This document shows positions 9,918-30,769 of a stretch of 64,000 bases of DNA, piece after piece. This stretch comes from Hormiphora californensis (taxonomy: Eukaryota; Ctenophora; Tentaculata; Cydippida; Pleurobrachiidae), in NCBI GenBank assembly GCA_020137815.1, contig CM035362.1, forward strand, positions 88,605 through 152,604, in the 5' to 3' direction. The position numbers were made by a program, and so were the translations under genes. The notes beneath the pieces were generated by a model, which searched no databases, was not told the origin of the DNA, and saw nothing but the letters and a program-made list of their open reading frames with translations. The number at the start of each line of letters is the position of its first letter. Position 1 is the stretch's first letter.

Positions 9918-10940
9918 GCATGAAACTATCATCACACAATAATTGTAAGTGACTGGGGGTAAAGTTGAAGCACTTGGTAACAAACTAGGGTCTCCTAAGC
10001 AACTGTCTTGGTTATCACAGCAACTGCTTTGATTACCATAGCAACCACCCTGGATACCATAGCAAATCACATCGTATCAGCCAAAAATTGCTCTTTGAGT
10101 GCAAAATTCCTCAGGAAATCCAGTTTTGAAGCTTAGTCATCAATTTTACACCCATCTGGGGCAGGGAAACACCGCATTATGAATACATAATGCAATAATC
10201 ACTGCGCTGGCAAGCGCAAAGGTTGCCATTCCCCCCCCCCCCCCAAAAAAAGCGCTGCCAGAAACGCAGTTATACGTTTTATGGGTGTTTGGCTGAAAAA
10301 CCGGATTTCAGAAGGCTATAGCGTTGCCCCCTTTCATCCGATTGACTTGAAATTTGGAATGTACACCCGGCTTGGGGTCTTTTACTTAAGTTTAAAATTT
10401 CAAGTCTCTATCTCATCTGGAACTGAAGTTACAGATAGGTCCCATTTGCCTTAGATTCAGTGTAACGGACACGCGCGCGCGCGCGCGTATACGCGCGTAG
10501 GAGAGACGCTTTTTCTGAGCACGGTTCTGAACAAACGGAAAGAGATAGAGACTTCTCGTTTTCACTAGCTTGTAGATCTACTGGATTATTGTGTTATTAG
10601 CGGGGTGAAGTTTTCTATCATCTCCAGGAACGTCCTACAGAACGTCTTAAAGTCGTCATTTTTTACACTCTGACCAAACTACTTTGAGCTCATTTTACAC
10701 CCTAAAGACGGATTCTAATCGAAAAACGAAGACTATATCATGGAAAGAGAATTGTCTGAACTTTCAGAATCAATATCGCGAATTTTCAAAACTAGACGTA
10801 TAAGGGTCTTAAAACGCGTCTAAAGTGTTATGACTGTTTAAAAATAGATATGACGATATGAGTTTTTTCGCCATAGCGGACTCAAATCTCATCCAATCGA
10901 TCTCAAACTTGGTCAGTATCTTCATCTAGGTAATCCCGAT
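9918..10940. other. no gene; dispersed repeat pieces and a (CG)n run
   Basis: Contains a C run (10231-10244), a ttgaaatttggaatg repeat piece near 10350, and an alternating CG run at about 10470-10488 that could adopt Z-DNA. No gene is supported. Confidence 0.5.
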
Positions 10941-10944
10941 GATA

Positions 10945-11006
10945 TGACGTCATCATTATGACGTCATAACGTCGTGACGTCATTTTATGACGTCAAAATG
11001 ACGTCA
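10945..11006. promoter_or_regulatory. cluster of five TGACGTCA palindromes (CRE-like)
   Basis: Exact TGACGTCA at 10945, 10959, 10975, 10988 and 10999. This is the consensus full cAMP-response element bound by CREB/ATF-type bZIP proteins. No gene start is seen nearby, so the cluster could instead be part of a dispersed repeat. Confidence 0.6.
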
Positions 11007-11095
11007 AAAATTAAAATTTTCCAATTTCACGATTCCATCCTCTCCGTACCTGTTCTACTATATGTAAATGGATAAAAAATCCCAAAAATGATGCA

Positions 11096-11300
11096 AATTA
11101 TACCAAAACTAATTGAAATTAGTAGGCCGGAAAGGTTGCCCTATGATTTGAGCTACCTTTGCCACCGTAACTTTCATGGGGTACAGACAGGGTACAGATG
11201 CTTCGTTTAGCTTCAAAAGGGAATTTACTGGTGCCAAAGGTAGCTCAAATCATAGGGCAACCTTTCCGGCCTACTAATTTCAATTAGTTTTGGTATAATT
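11096..11300. mobile_element. 205-bp MITE with about 70-bp arms
   Basis: Starts aattataccaaaactaattg and ends with the complement. Both arms carry aggccggaaaggttgcccta and tcaaatcatagggcaacc in opposing orientation. A diverged single end is at 6690. Confidence 0.85.
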
Positions 11301-11301
11301 C

Positions 11302-11700
11302 TAGTTACAAAATGTCTTTTTCCCTCGATCTCCATCTGTCCGATAATTTATACGATTTACAATTAAAATAATATTTTAAATATATGCTTCAAAACGTCCT
11401 TTCGGCAAAAATATTGTTTGACTAACTTCTCTTTTCAATTTGCTTCAAAACACAATATAACCAGAATCCAGAACTTCACTACCCTCATAATCCTTGTCAC
11501 AAATCCAATCCATGACCGCGTACAATTCAAGAGTGGCCCCGGCACGGATTTTTTTGGTGGGGTGGTATGGCACAGCCCCCAGCGGCCAACGAAGCCCCCG
11601 GAAAAGTTTGCCCAATTTTAGTTTTTGATCAGATTTAAGCAATTTGGAATACATTTTAACGGGGGGGGGGGGGGGGGGGGGGGGGCAACACGGTTCAACA
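11302..11700. other. no gene; long poly-G run
   Basis: Contains an uninterrupted G run at about 11661-11685. Open frames in both directions near 11420-11650 are uninformative. Confidence 0.6.
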
Positions 11701-11800
11701 CGGCATTAGTGAAAACGGTAAGACGAGACCAATCACAGCGCCAGATTGACAACACGTGATTCCTGTCGATACCGAAATACCTATTTCAAATATACATATA

Positions 11801-11995
11801 CAGTCAGACCCCGATTTAGGGACACCATCGGGGGAAAGGCTCTTGTCCACTAAATCGGGGTGTCCACTAAATCGAGGTCAAATAAGGTTAATTTTTAGAA
11901 GAAGAAGAAGGTTAATTTCCTATATCGGGGGAAAAAATCCTGTCCCTAAATCGGGGTGCCACTAAATCGGGTGCCCCTAAATCGGGGTCCGACTG
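11801..11995. mobile_element. CAGTCGGACCCCGATTT MITE (pogo/Tigger-like?), copy 1
   Basis: Flanked by TA on both sides. The ends are cagtcagaccccgattta and taaatcggggtccgactg, with internal repeats of aaatcggggtg. TA duplication and CAG ends suit Tc1/mariner/pogo superfamily MITEs. Other copies are at 12514, 17662 and 43512. Confidence 0.82.
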
Positions 11996-12330
11996 TAATA
12001 TGTATTTCAGAAAGTAAGGGTCTAGCACTTAGGTAGATGTACCTAGCTAACTGCAGAAAATTTAGCCAATTATGTCATAAAATTTTTCAAAAATTCTTCA
12101 TGGAAAAATCAAGTTGCCATTTTGTGGTTTCTTACCGCCCAATTTTCGCTCATTCAACCTTGTGGACTAAAATTCAGGAAAGTTAAACAATAATCCACCA
12201 TACTAGACCTAATTGCAGTGCTAATTGACAAAATGTTTGTGATTAAACGTCAAAACTTTTCGTATATCGTCTTATTTTGATTTTCATTAATTTTCAGAAT
12301 TTTTTCAGAATTTTTTGTCGGCTAGAAATA

Positions 12331-12510
12331 CAGTGCTGCTTGTAGTCAAATTACCGTAATGAAAATACAGTAAGGAGACGCGCACGGTGCATAACGTGCG
12401 GCAAAAAGTTCATGTGTCAGCACGTACTAGCGCCCTGATTGGTCACGGTTGCGCGTCGTCTTACTGTATCTTCGTTTTCCATTACCGTTTTCCCACTACA
12501 AGCGACCGTG
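12331..12510. mobile_element. CAGTGCTGCTTG MITE
   Basis: Full copy from CAGTGCTGCTTGTAGTC to CTACAAGCGACCGTG, about 180 bp, nearly identical internally to the copy at 1590-1770. Confidence 0.82.
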
Positions 12511-12513
12511 TTA

Positions 12514-12690
12514 CAGTCGGACCCCGATTTAGGGACACCCTCGGGGGAAAGGCGCAGGCTCTTGTCCACTAAATCGGGGTGTCCACTAAATCGGGGTCAA
12601 ATAAGGTTAATTTCCTATATCGGGGAAAAAAATCCTGTCCCTAAATCGGGGTGCCACTAAATCGGGGGCCCCTAAATCGGGGTCCGACTG
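12514..12690. mobile_element. CAGTCGGACCCC MITE, copy 2
   Basis: Runs from cagtcggaccccgattta to aatcggggtccgactg with TA on each side. It abuts the end of the preceding MITE. Confidence 0.82.
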
Positions 12691-12948
12691 TATGTGCAAA
12701 ATAGGGGTCTACTGATAAACGAGAGGCACAGTTTAAAAATTGATACCGTAATATCTCCGGTTCCTGATGAGATACAGAAACCGTTTTGGTAGCGTTGGAA
12801 AGGTCTTATTGAGACCAAACCAACGCAATCTATTTGCGAGACGCAGTGAGTGTGCCCAGTAAAACCAGTGCTGACAATATCGGTAGACCCCCTATTTCGA
12901 ATTTTTTTCTAGCCGACAAAATAAGACGATATACGAAAAGTTTTAGGT

Positions 12949-13576
12949 ATCTTGTCAACCTTTAACTGCAAAGTTTGAAGGGGAAGGTGGGTGTCTGACA
13001 ATTTCGAAAAAATCTGCAGTTATAGGCATATGTGTCATGCAGTTGAGTGTTTAAAGCTATTTACCATCCACAAAAAATTTTGGGGAGGGAGGGGGGTGGG
13101 GTGACAACCACCCCATGCTGGGGCCACCACTGGTACAATTAGCCAACAAACTAACTGTCTTGCTTTATCTGGCCTTGTTTGACCAGATTATTGATTTCGT
13201 GAAAAACAAAGAAACACTGACAACCTCACACAACCACCCAATTAATAATCAATTAACGCTATGATTACATCACTAATTACACTCTCAATCTTATATTAAT
13301 CAACTTATATAACGAGACGCCAGTCAATCGCAATATCAACTTATATGTTGATCTCCGAGTATTGAGTCCGATCTTTGCTCCAGTTGTCGGTTGGACACAG
13401 CGAATATGTGTGTTTTTCAAGGGGATATATCACAGCTCAGGTGACAAGGAATTCTGAGTGGTCACCATGGTGACACAAATATCACCTAAATAGGAACTCT
13501 GACTCTGTTGGACTTGATGCGACGCTGGATGTACCGCCTAGTACTGCCACACCAGCTACTGCTCTAGCTGACGTCA
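12949..13576. other. no gene recognised
   Basis: AT-rich. It contains gtcaccatggtgac near 13460, a palindrome resembling an X-box. Confidence 0.5.
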
Positions 13577-13697
13577 TGGGAGTCACGGGGAACCAGTCTT
13601 GCATCTGTGGGGAGGAGATGGTATTATTAATGGGAGTCACGGGGAACCAGTCTTGCATCTGTGGGGAGGAGATGGTATTATTAATGGGAGTCACGGG
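13577..13697. repeat. 54-bp tandem duplication, about 2.2 copies
   Basis: Unit begins atgggagtcacggggaacca and ends ggtattatta; two copies plus a partial third are nearly identical. The frame stays open because 54 is a multiple of three. Confidence 0.9.
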
Positions 13698-13943
13698 GAA
13701 ATTACAATTAAATATATGGGATTAGTAATATGGAGAGAGGTGGGCGAAAGGGGACCGAGTGGTTAAGTTATAATGAGCTAGTTTTCGAAATTCTACAGGA
13801 AAAAAAACCGACCAACAGATGAACAAGAAACTCGTTCAGTGTACGACATAATATTAATAATGGTACACAGGTGCACTGTATTATAATTTTTTGAGCCTAA
13901 AATGTTTTGAATCCTTACTTACCAACGTCCAACACCCTCCTAA

Positions 13944-14124
13944 CAGTGCTGCTTGTAGTCGCATTACCGTAATGGAAATACAGTAATGAGACGCACACTT
14001 CGCATAACGTGCGGCAAAAAGTGCACTTGTTCAGCATGTACTAGCACCCTGATTGGCCACGGTTGGGCGTCGTCTTACCGTATCTCCGTTTTCCATTATC
14101 GTTTTTCCACTACAAGCGATCATG
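13944..14124. mobile_element. CAGTGCTGCTTG MITE, forward copy
   Basis: Starts CAGTGCTGCTTGTAGTCGC and ends CTACAAGCGATCATG. The next element, in opposite orientation, starts 13 bases later. Confidence 0.78.
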
Positions 14125-14137
14125 ATACTGACACTAA

Positions 14138-14318
14138 CACGGTCGCTTGTAGTGGGAAAACGGTAATGGAAAACGAAGATACAGTAAGACGACGCGCAAC
14201 CGTGGCCAATCAGGGCGCTAGTACGTGCTGACACATGAACTTTTTGCCGCGCGTTATGCAACGTGTGTGTCTCATTACTGTATTTCGCGATACCGTATTT
14301 TGACTGCAAGCAGCACTG
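14138..14318. mobile_element. CAGTGCTGCTTG MITE, reverse copy
   Basis: Starts CACGGTCGCTTGTAGTGGG and ends GCAAGCAGCACTG. It is arranged tail to tail with the preceding copy. Confidence 0.8.
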
Positions 14319-14332
14319 TAACATGGCTGCTT

Positions 14333-14527
14333 GAACTGAGAATACTGTATCGGTTCATTGAAACACGGTATCATTGAAAAACGGTAAGACGAGACCAATC
14401 AGAGCACCAGATTGACAACACGTGATTCCTGTCGACACCGAAATATATATGTGTTTCAAATATATAAAACCGTAATGGCCAGATACCGTATTATCCAGAT
14501 ACCGTATTCCCACTACAAGCAGCACCG
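14333..14527. mobile_element. diverged relative of the CAGTGCTGCTTG MITE
   Basis: The right end ccactacaagcagcaccg matches the family. The interior (gacgagaccaatcagagc, ttgacaacacgtgattcctg) matches a partial copy at about 11690-11765 rather than the main subfamily. Confidence 0.6.
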
Positions 14528-14636
14528 TTACAGTGTGGTTCTAAGGGTGTTGTGAACGGCCCCTCCCAAAGAAGAATTACAAAGGAGATACAACCCCGCT
14601 ACTATCTGTCTGGCGCCGCCGACCCGATCTGAGCGC

Positions 14637-14697
14637 ACTGTCAAATTGGGGTATGGGCGTCAAATTGGGGTATGGGCGTCAAATTGGGGTATGGGCG
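14637..14697. repeat. 19-bp tandem repeat, three copies
   Basis: Three copies of gtcaaattggggtatgggc. Confidence 0.9.
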
Positions 14698-14929
14698 CCG
14701 CCATACAGGCTACTATAACATCATCTTAATTGATCAGGGGGCTTGGTATGCCTACCGTGCCACACACGTCAGCTGTAGCGTTATATCTTTCTCTCTCTCT
14801 GTCTATTGTGTTATTGCTTGGTGCGTAAGTGTGTAGTTTTGTTTATTCACCACCGCACCATCACTTGAACGTCATCCTTCGTCTCTCTTTTACTTTATCA
14901 ATATCAGTCCACTCTCCTTCCCTATCGCT

Positions 14930-15360
<431 letters not shown>

Positions 15361-15361
15361 C

Positions 15362-15900
15362 CTTTCTCTATAATATCAGCCAATCTATCTCTTTTCCTCA
15401 ACTACTGCCAGCAGTTTCATTTATTACCAGCGCCCTCTCCAGCTATTCCCCCTCGCCTCCTTCAATTGTCCCTTGCTATAATATATCGTAACTCACCGAT
15501 ATTGTTTGCTCTCTTCTCAGCTAAATATTGGCCCCCTGTCGTTGACGTTAGTCATATACCACCAATAACCGTCTGCCGAAAGTATAGTCGTTTCTGCTTA
15601 TTGAAACTCCCACTATTCGAAAACGCCAGGGGCAACGGTGTAGCCGTGCACACAGTGATGAGCTGCTCCTTCATCAAACACTTCATTGACACGTTTTCAG
15701 GAAATGTGTGGCACGCAATTTAGTGTACTAAAACACAAATCATCGGGATTTTGTGTCCCGCTTGCTGTAGCAGCTATAACAGCTAATATAATGTAACCAT
15801 GATTTCCTTTCTTCTCAGCTTCACAGGGCAGGGAAATTCAGCGTTATGTTAGCACATTATAATGCAATTAATATAATTGTTTATATATTTAATTCTTGCT
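15362..15900. other. no gene recognised
   Basis: Unique-looking sequence without convincing exons between the CT tract and the lectin gene. Confidence 0.5.
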
Positions 15901-15901
15901 C

Positions 15902-16050
15902 AGATCTCATTATAATTCAGACTATCAATTAATCTCTCCTTGACTGAGATCTGCCCGAGTATGTGTGAGATTTCCCCATTCATTGGTTGTACAGAGGGCG
16001 TGAGTGTGTATCAGTATATAATATCAAAATTACTTTCTGTACTTTAACAA
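15902..16050. repeat. dispersed repeat upstream of the lectin gene
   Basis: Shares agatctcatta, aatctctccttga, gagatctgcccg, gtatgtgtgaga and atcaaaattactt with 23861-24010 inside the Kelch gene, in the same order and strand. It ends about 60 bases before the predicted lectin start codon, so it may supply promoter or 5' UTR sequence. Confidence 0.7.
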
Positions 16051-16107
16051 AAAATAACTATACTTTTAGATTGTTTTGTCGCGGGTACGATGATTTGATA
16101 TCAAGAT

Positions 16108-16251
16108 ATGAGACCGACCAGCATCTATCTGGTTTTGGTGGTGCTTTCAGCAGTAGTGAGAAGCAGGGAATGGGACAAAGTGGAAATTGATAGTATTACG
16201 AACACTGGTGCCTCCTGGTTTTCTGATGGAGGGGTCACTTTCACAGGCAAG

Positions 16252-16326
<75 letters not shown>

Positions 16327-19300
16327 TATGATGATGGTGGACGAACAGCAATGTAAATCAAATAAATGATAAACAACTGGGTCCCGCCCCGTGCGAAGAG
16401 ATCAAAATCATGATAGTAAAAACAGTTAAAACAGGGAAAGGATCTCAGGGGCAAAATTTAATGAGTTCAGATGCTTTCAATCACACCTTTCCTTAAAACA
16501 TACTTTCTCTCGGGATGTACCAGTCTCAACTCACTAAGAGTCTTCACCGCTCTTCTCCTCTCAGCTATACTCTCTTATAGTTATAGAGAGAGAGAGAGAG
16601 AGATTTTACAATGACCACATTCTTTTTCCAGGTTCGCTTGGGTTCGATGGAGATTCCAGTACATTTCTAAAGGCACGGTCACTCTACGGTGGCATCACAT
16701 TAACCATCTACATGGCCATGAAGGGATCAAGCGGAACCCATGCTACCTACTGGGTGGATTCACTCACAGTAAGTAACCACATAATATGTTGTCAGATTAC
16801 GCGGCCGGCTCGCGGAGCCGCACCGGGCCGGAGCGAAGCGAGGGTTACGGAAGTAACAAATAATATGGCCATATAAATATCAGCGGGTGAAAATTTGTCT
16901 GATATACCCCGCCCGCTATAAAAAGCATGGATGTTTTTTGCCGCTACAACTCATAATATTCAATAATTCCTTGCTTATAAAAAGTACAGGGTGGTTCAGA
17001 AACATGGAGCAACTAATGTGTCGATCAATACAGTTCGGTCTCCGATGTACAGTGTTATTTTTTTGTTATTAAAAACATATTTTCACAGTCTCTTGACTAG
17101 AAAAAGTGTCCCTTGAGGATTGCAATCCTTTCCTAAAAATTATCAGCCTGTCAACTGACAGGGTAACACGTTGAAGTTTGGAGGATTGTATTTGTTCAAT
17201 TCTTATCTCCAAGTGGCTCCATGTTTCTGAACCACCTTGTATAAACCCCTCCCTTTGGTCGGGTTTTATACCATATACCACCCTCCCTGCTTCGCACTTT
17301 GAGGTCTGTTTACTCATTTAGTACCGTAAAAATTGCGGCACTTAATTTATTATGGGCAATGGGTATGATATGATTCATCAATTGACCATATACATGACAT
17401 GTATTACATTATAGGGAAGTGCTACAGCCTACAAATGACTCCTCTTCTACATTAACAAGATAGACAACGATATAATGGTACTAAATCAAATAATCCTCTT
17501 CTACAGTTTGTCACTAGCTCAACTGACCTGAAGGGTGCCGAGGTGAAACTTTGGAAGGATGACAATGATGCAGTAACTTGTGATGATATCGGTGATAATG
17601 ATTCGAAAACGAGCGAAACAGGTCAGCCAGCCCCTCTCCAGCACTTCATAACTTGGATATACAGTCGGACCCCGATTTAAATACACCCTTGGGGGAAAGG
17701 GTTTTGTCCGTTAAATCGGGGTGTCCGCTAAATCGGGGTCAAATATGGTTGATTTTCTATATCGGAGGAAGATTATGCTGCCGTTAAATCGGGGTGCCGC
17801 TAAATCGGGGGCCGTTAAATCGGGGTCCGACTGTATATAATTTATTAAGCTAACCCTCAATTTATCATCCCAGAAGGGGGTTTAACTCAATACGAGATTA
17901 GCTGTCCCGCAACACTTACAAAATCGATTACTATAATCAGCACCGGCAAGAGCTTCATGACAATAAATGAAGTGAGCATTACTTCACCCGGTAAGTGCTA
18001 TTCATAAAGAGATGGAGAGAGTTTGGTACGTTTATTAGGGTGAGAGCAAGAGAGAGCTTGTTACTTTTGTCGTTTACTCGGGTGAGATGATACTAACAAC
18101 TGATGCCCAGGTTGTGCCTTATCAACTGACATGTCGTACAGGACAGTAGGCTACATCCCAAAGTACACCCTAACCAACTCCCTCCCCTACCTGCGACACA
18201 AAGAATTGGTGATAGTTGATTGTGACGATACTAAAACGGTAAACAATAGGCCGGGTTGTTAGTTACAATTGTATGATACCCAGTATCTAAACTTATGCAA
18301 CTACGTAATAACAGTCAGAACCTAGTTTAAACTCTTGATACAGGTTGCAGGACTCAAGCGAATGCGCTGTAGAGATGTTTATGAATTCACCAAAAAAACG
18401 TGTACAGGAAGTGGGACAGCAAAAGGAAGCTGGGAAGGTACTATACTAGAAAAATTAGGTCTAGAAAGTAAAAAGTATAATCTCACTATAATTGCGATTA
18501 TAAACTATTCAGGTTTGCGAGTTTCTTCCAATACCTCCCCCATCCCAATACAGATGTAAACATACTCTACTCGAAGAATTTGCAATCATACAACATGTGG
18601 CTGGGCATGTGTAAGGAGCAAGGTGGGTACGGTGCCCCCGTAAATAGTCTTCAGGAACAGAGGACTCTGGAATGGCTTATCAATGCTGCATACCAGGTGA
18701 ATAAATAAAGTAACGCAACCCCCAGATAATCAGTGAAATACTCAAAGGAAGGGGGGTTATAAAAAACAAGGCCCATTTGAGATTTTGGGACGGTTTTAGC
18801 ATTATTCGATATTGTCCACCCCCACACATATATGATGGGTTTTGGTTACGAACTACGAAGTCACCGATGTTATTATTGTATTGCATTAGGGGTTACAGTA
18901 ACGCCATTTTCAAGATGTTCTCGTGACAATGTAAAACTTGTCTAAAACGTATTGTACTAGTTTTATAGTAACCTGCAGGACCTGCTGAAGCATTCTACAG
19001 AAAGTAGCGATTCCATCACATGTTTAACAACAAAAGTGTCCCACATTCCTCCATAAAATCACAATTTCACGGCATTCTGTGGAATTTTGCTGATAAGACT
19101 ATAGCTTAGTTATCAATGCATCTACCTCTAATACCTTAGGAATGGCATTTTGCACATTCCTGAAACTTTTTGTAGCCAAATTCCGCCATCTTCATAGTGT
19201 TCCAAACATATAAATCATGGTAGCTCAGACAATTTCCTCGATATGTTCAAAAAATTAGATCTTTCTGCTTTGTAGTTTGGAGACATGATTTTTTTTCTAT

Positions 19301-20690
19301 TGCAAGAGCGTTATTATTACCCCTCCGTGAGTTTTTGCGGAGGGGTAAAGTCGGATTTTTTTGAAACTGTCACCCCCCTGAAATAACAAAATTTGTCTTA
19401 TCTCCGGTTCCTGATAAGATAGAGACTTGAAATTTGGAGGTTCGGAAGAACTCAGCAAGATCTTCGTAACTTCCAAATTTCAAGTCTCTATCTCATCAGG
19501 AACCGGACTTATGGTCATTTAAAGAAATTTAAAAACTCTCAAAAAACGACAGTTATTTAAAATCAGAGTATAATTTCATTACCAATGATGGGTTACTGAA
19601 TGTGAACCGATTTCTAGGCAGAAGGATCCATTAATAAGGCTTGGATTGGTTTGACATACAGGTCGGATAGCGCATGGAAGTGGGATCGAAGTGATGCGCT
19701 GCCAAACTACATCTATTGGGGTATGTATCAAGTGGAATTGTCGTTTTACTACTATACCTCAATATTTTGTCGTATCATGAGAACAAAGTAATACAAGATT
19801 TAATAATTGTTTACTCAAGTTTCATGCTTTCACAATCGTCAGAACAATAGCAACTTTTTGCTATTAGTCTTACAGATTGTTAAATAACAAGTTTCTCCCT
19901 TTTTTATAGCATCTGGACAACCTTCAACCCCCAACTCGAACCCCTTCACTGCGATCGATATCAGTAACCAAGGGGTAGGTGATTACTGCCTGATGTAGTT
20001 CAGTTCTAAACTGTATGCAAAATAACACCTTACCCTCCTTTACAGGGTAAATGGGTGGCTACGAAAGGCAATTACGCAAGTTACTCTAGCTATGCCCCAA
20101 ACGGGATTGGCTTCTTTTGTCGCTTTGATAAACTCACGGTAAATTTTAAAAAAAATTAGTTACTGTGTGGGAGGGGCTTGTTGTGATAAAAAAACCCTAA
20201 CATTTGTTATACTAGAAAGCCTGTTGGAAATAAACACAATAAGGGTTGTGAAACAGCCGATAAATTTCCCTTTAGTTGGCAGAAGGGGAAGAGAACGCAA
20301 CGGATTATCCAGACGATAATACTGATGAACCCGATGAAGATGATAAAATCATGAGTATGTTTGTCAGTATCAAGAGCCGTGTCAGTTTGTCAGTCACCAT
20401 CAGGTTTTCACATAGCTTATTGTCTAGTACAGTCATGGTGCTCCGTCATATTGGCCAAGTGAACAGTGCCCCCCACGGCCCCATGCGTCGCTCCCAGCGT
20501 GGTTCACAGCTACCAAAACGCACAAAAAAGCATGCATTGTTAGTTTTGGACGCTAAGAACGACGCATGGGGGGGGGGGGCGCTGTTGGTTACGAAGTTAC
20601 CCCTTGCCAGCGTAACCAAGGGGCGCTGTCCGTGTGATCAATATGACGGAGCACCATGATTGGTAATGTTTGTTTTCAGAGAACATGTGA
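16108..20690 (+). CDS. secreted protein with a galactose-binding-like N-terminal region and a C-type lectin domain
   Basis: Twelve exons with continuous phase: 16108-16246, 16632-16768, 17507-17621, 17874-17990, 18111-18238, 18344-18474, 18513-18696, 19618-19720, 19910-19974, 20046-20138, 20276-20354 and 20680-20690; about 433 residues. Residues 1-19 form a signal peptide ending VVRS. Residues of about 40-150 contain FDGDSSTF and end MTINEVSI, like F5/8C or fucolectin folds. Next is a Cys-containing, possibly sushi-like stretch. Residues of about 270-400 carry C-type-lectin hallmarks: MWLGMCKEQGG, KAWIGLTYRS, WKWDRSDALPNYIYWASGQP and GFFCR. The inner disulfide pair seems missing and there is no WND motif, so calcium-dependent sugar binding is doubtful. 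The C-terminus is acidic. Intron 1 appears to have a GC donor. The exon 6-7 join needs a 38-base intron to keep frame, and the last exon is tentative. Family-level call only; the ligand is unknown. Confidence 0.8.
16255..16325. repeat. (GA)n microsatellite in lectin intron 1
   Basis: GA repeats start just after the GC donor (gcaaggagagag) of intron 1. Confidence 0.9.
16987..17239. mobile_element. CAGGGTGGTTC MITE (mariner-like) in lectin intron 2
   Basis: Ends cagggtggttcagaaacatg and the complement of caaggtggttcagaaacatg. A TA lies on each side (17240-17241 on the right). The 253-bp length and TA duplication suit a Tc1/mariner MITE. Confidence 0.8.
17662..17833. mobile_element. CAGTCGGACCCC MITE, copy 3, in lectin intron 3
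   Basis: Flanked by TA; ends cagtcggaccccgattta and aaatcggggtccgactg. It sits between exons ending 17621 and starting 17874, supporting that interval as intron. Confidence 0.85.
19390..19513. repeat. palindromic ctgatgagata-family repeat in lectin intron 7
   Basis: tctccggttcctgataagat with acttgaaatttggag faces the inverse ccaaatttcaagt with atctcatcaggaaccgg. Confidence 0.75.
20434..20658. mobile_element. 225-bp inverted-repeat element at the 3' end of the lectin gene
   Basis: catggtgctccgtcatattg at 20434-20453 is the exact complement of 20639-20658. The interior contains a second inverted pair around ggttacgaagttacccc. It lies in the predicted last intron of the lectin gene; if that intron is not spliced, the reading frame would run into the element and stop at 20659. 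Confidence 0.8.
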
Positions 20691-20839
20691 ACATATTGCA
20701 TGAGTCTCCATCTCTCTTCCTAGGGTGTGGTATTCTTCTTAATTCAGATATGCTGCGGGCGGGTTGTTAACAACACAACGTATAACTAAGATATAGTTTA
20801 TAGGGAGAAACAATTTTCTCCCATGCGTATGACATTTAG

Positions 20840-29903
<9,064 letters not shown>

Positions 29904-30769
29904 GGGTTCTACATCTTGGAATCCAGGTGCTCCAGTGGCGTCACGATTGTCAGTCACGATGAGGCCTTACACTCGACTAGAATAGGAATAATTATTATGA
30001 TTGAATCTATAATCTAACGACCAGAGTAGGAAACGAGAAGTTGAAGTATAAAGATAACTTGAAACTAAAAAAGGCTAACAACAAAATACAGATTCAATTT
30101 TATTTTATTTATAATCTTATCTTATAGTTGATTGTCCTTGCCTCGGATAGTGATGAAATACAATTTGTATTGAAACATGTGTAAACTGTTGAACTAAAAC
30201 TTCCTTGTTTTTATTTGTAATCTTATCTTACTATAACTAATGCAAAAACCATCCCGGAGAAAATGCACGTGCAAATTGTACCTCCGTTCCTAGGGATCCG
30301 GGTGGAAACTGTGATCATAGTTGTACAGTGAGTAAAGGCAGATTATTGCACGTGCAACTCTTATTGTCTTGGGGTGCTCTCCTGGTCCTGGTGCGCTCTT
30401 GGACCTGGTTCGCTCTTGGAGGGTGCGATTATAATCTAGGTGCCTGTCTGTTTACAGGTGCGCGCTAGCAAAAAGAGTACGCTTTTATTTTCAAGACCGA
30501 CTTTTTTCAAACGGCTATAGCCACGCTGCGTTAGTACTATCGATTCTCTACCAGATACCGTAAACTGTTTAGTTTACTCAAATCGGCCATGTGGTTGCGT
30601 GACCCATGCAACGGGTTAGGGCTATCCCAGATTATAATCACGCCCGTTTGAAACGCGTTTCAAACGACTTGACCTGAGATTCCTGGAAATTCAGGATTTC
30701 CCCTTTGTAAATACACACGCAATGCGCCAAATTCCAAGAATTATGGGTCAAGTCGCTTGAGTCGTGGAG
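29904..30769. other. putative Kelch 5' region; no gene
   Basis: Upstream of the Kelch start codon. An in-frame stop occurs before the ATG without another ATG, so a 5' UTR or upstream exon boundary probably lies near 29968. No clear promoter motif is seen. Confidence 0.4.

Larger units (their letters stand above)
12249..12948. mobile_element. outer inverted repeats enclosing two MITEs
   Basis: aaaacttttcgtatatcgtc at about 12249 and ttttgtcggctagaaa at about 12313 are mirrored by tttctagccgac and gacgatatacgaaaag at 12906-12945. Between them lie two abutting MITEs (12331-12510, 12514-12690) and a ctgatgagata-family piece. Confidence 0.7.

Noticed and set aside
20597-20719. Fifteenth Kelch exon beginning EERWRLM
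   Set aside because: Acceptor and phase are acceptable but the following residues do not look like a Kelch strand and the frame runs into the inverted-repeat element; kept only as an alternative.
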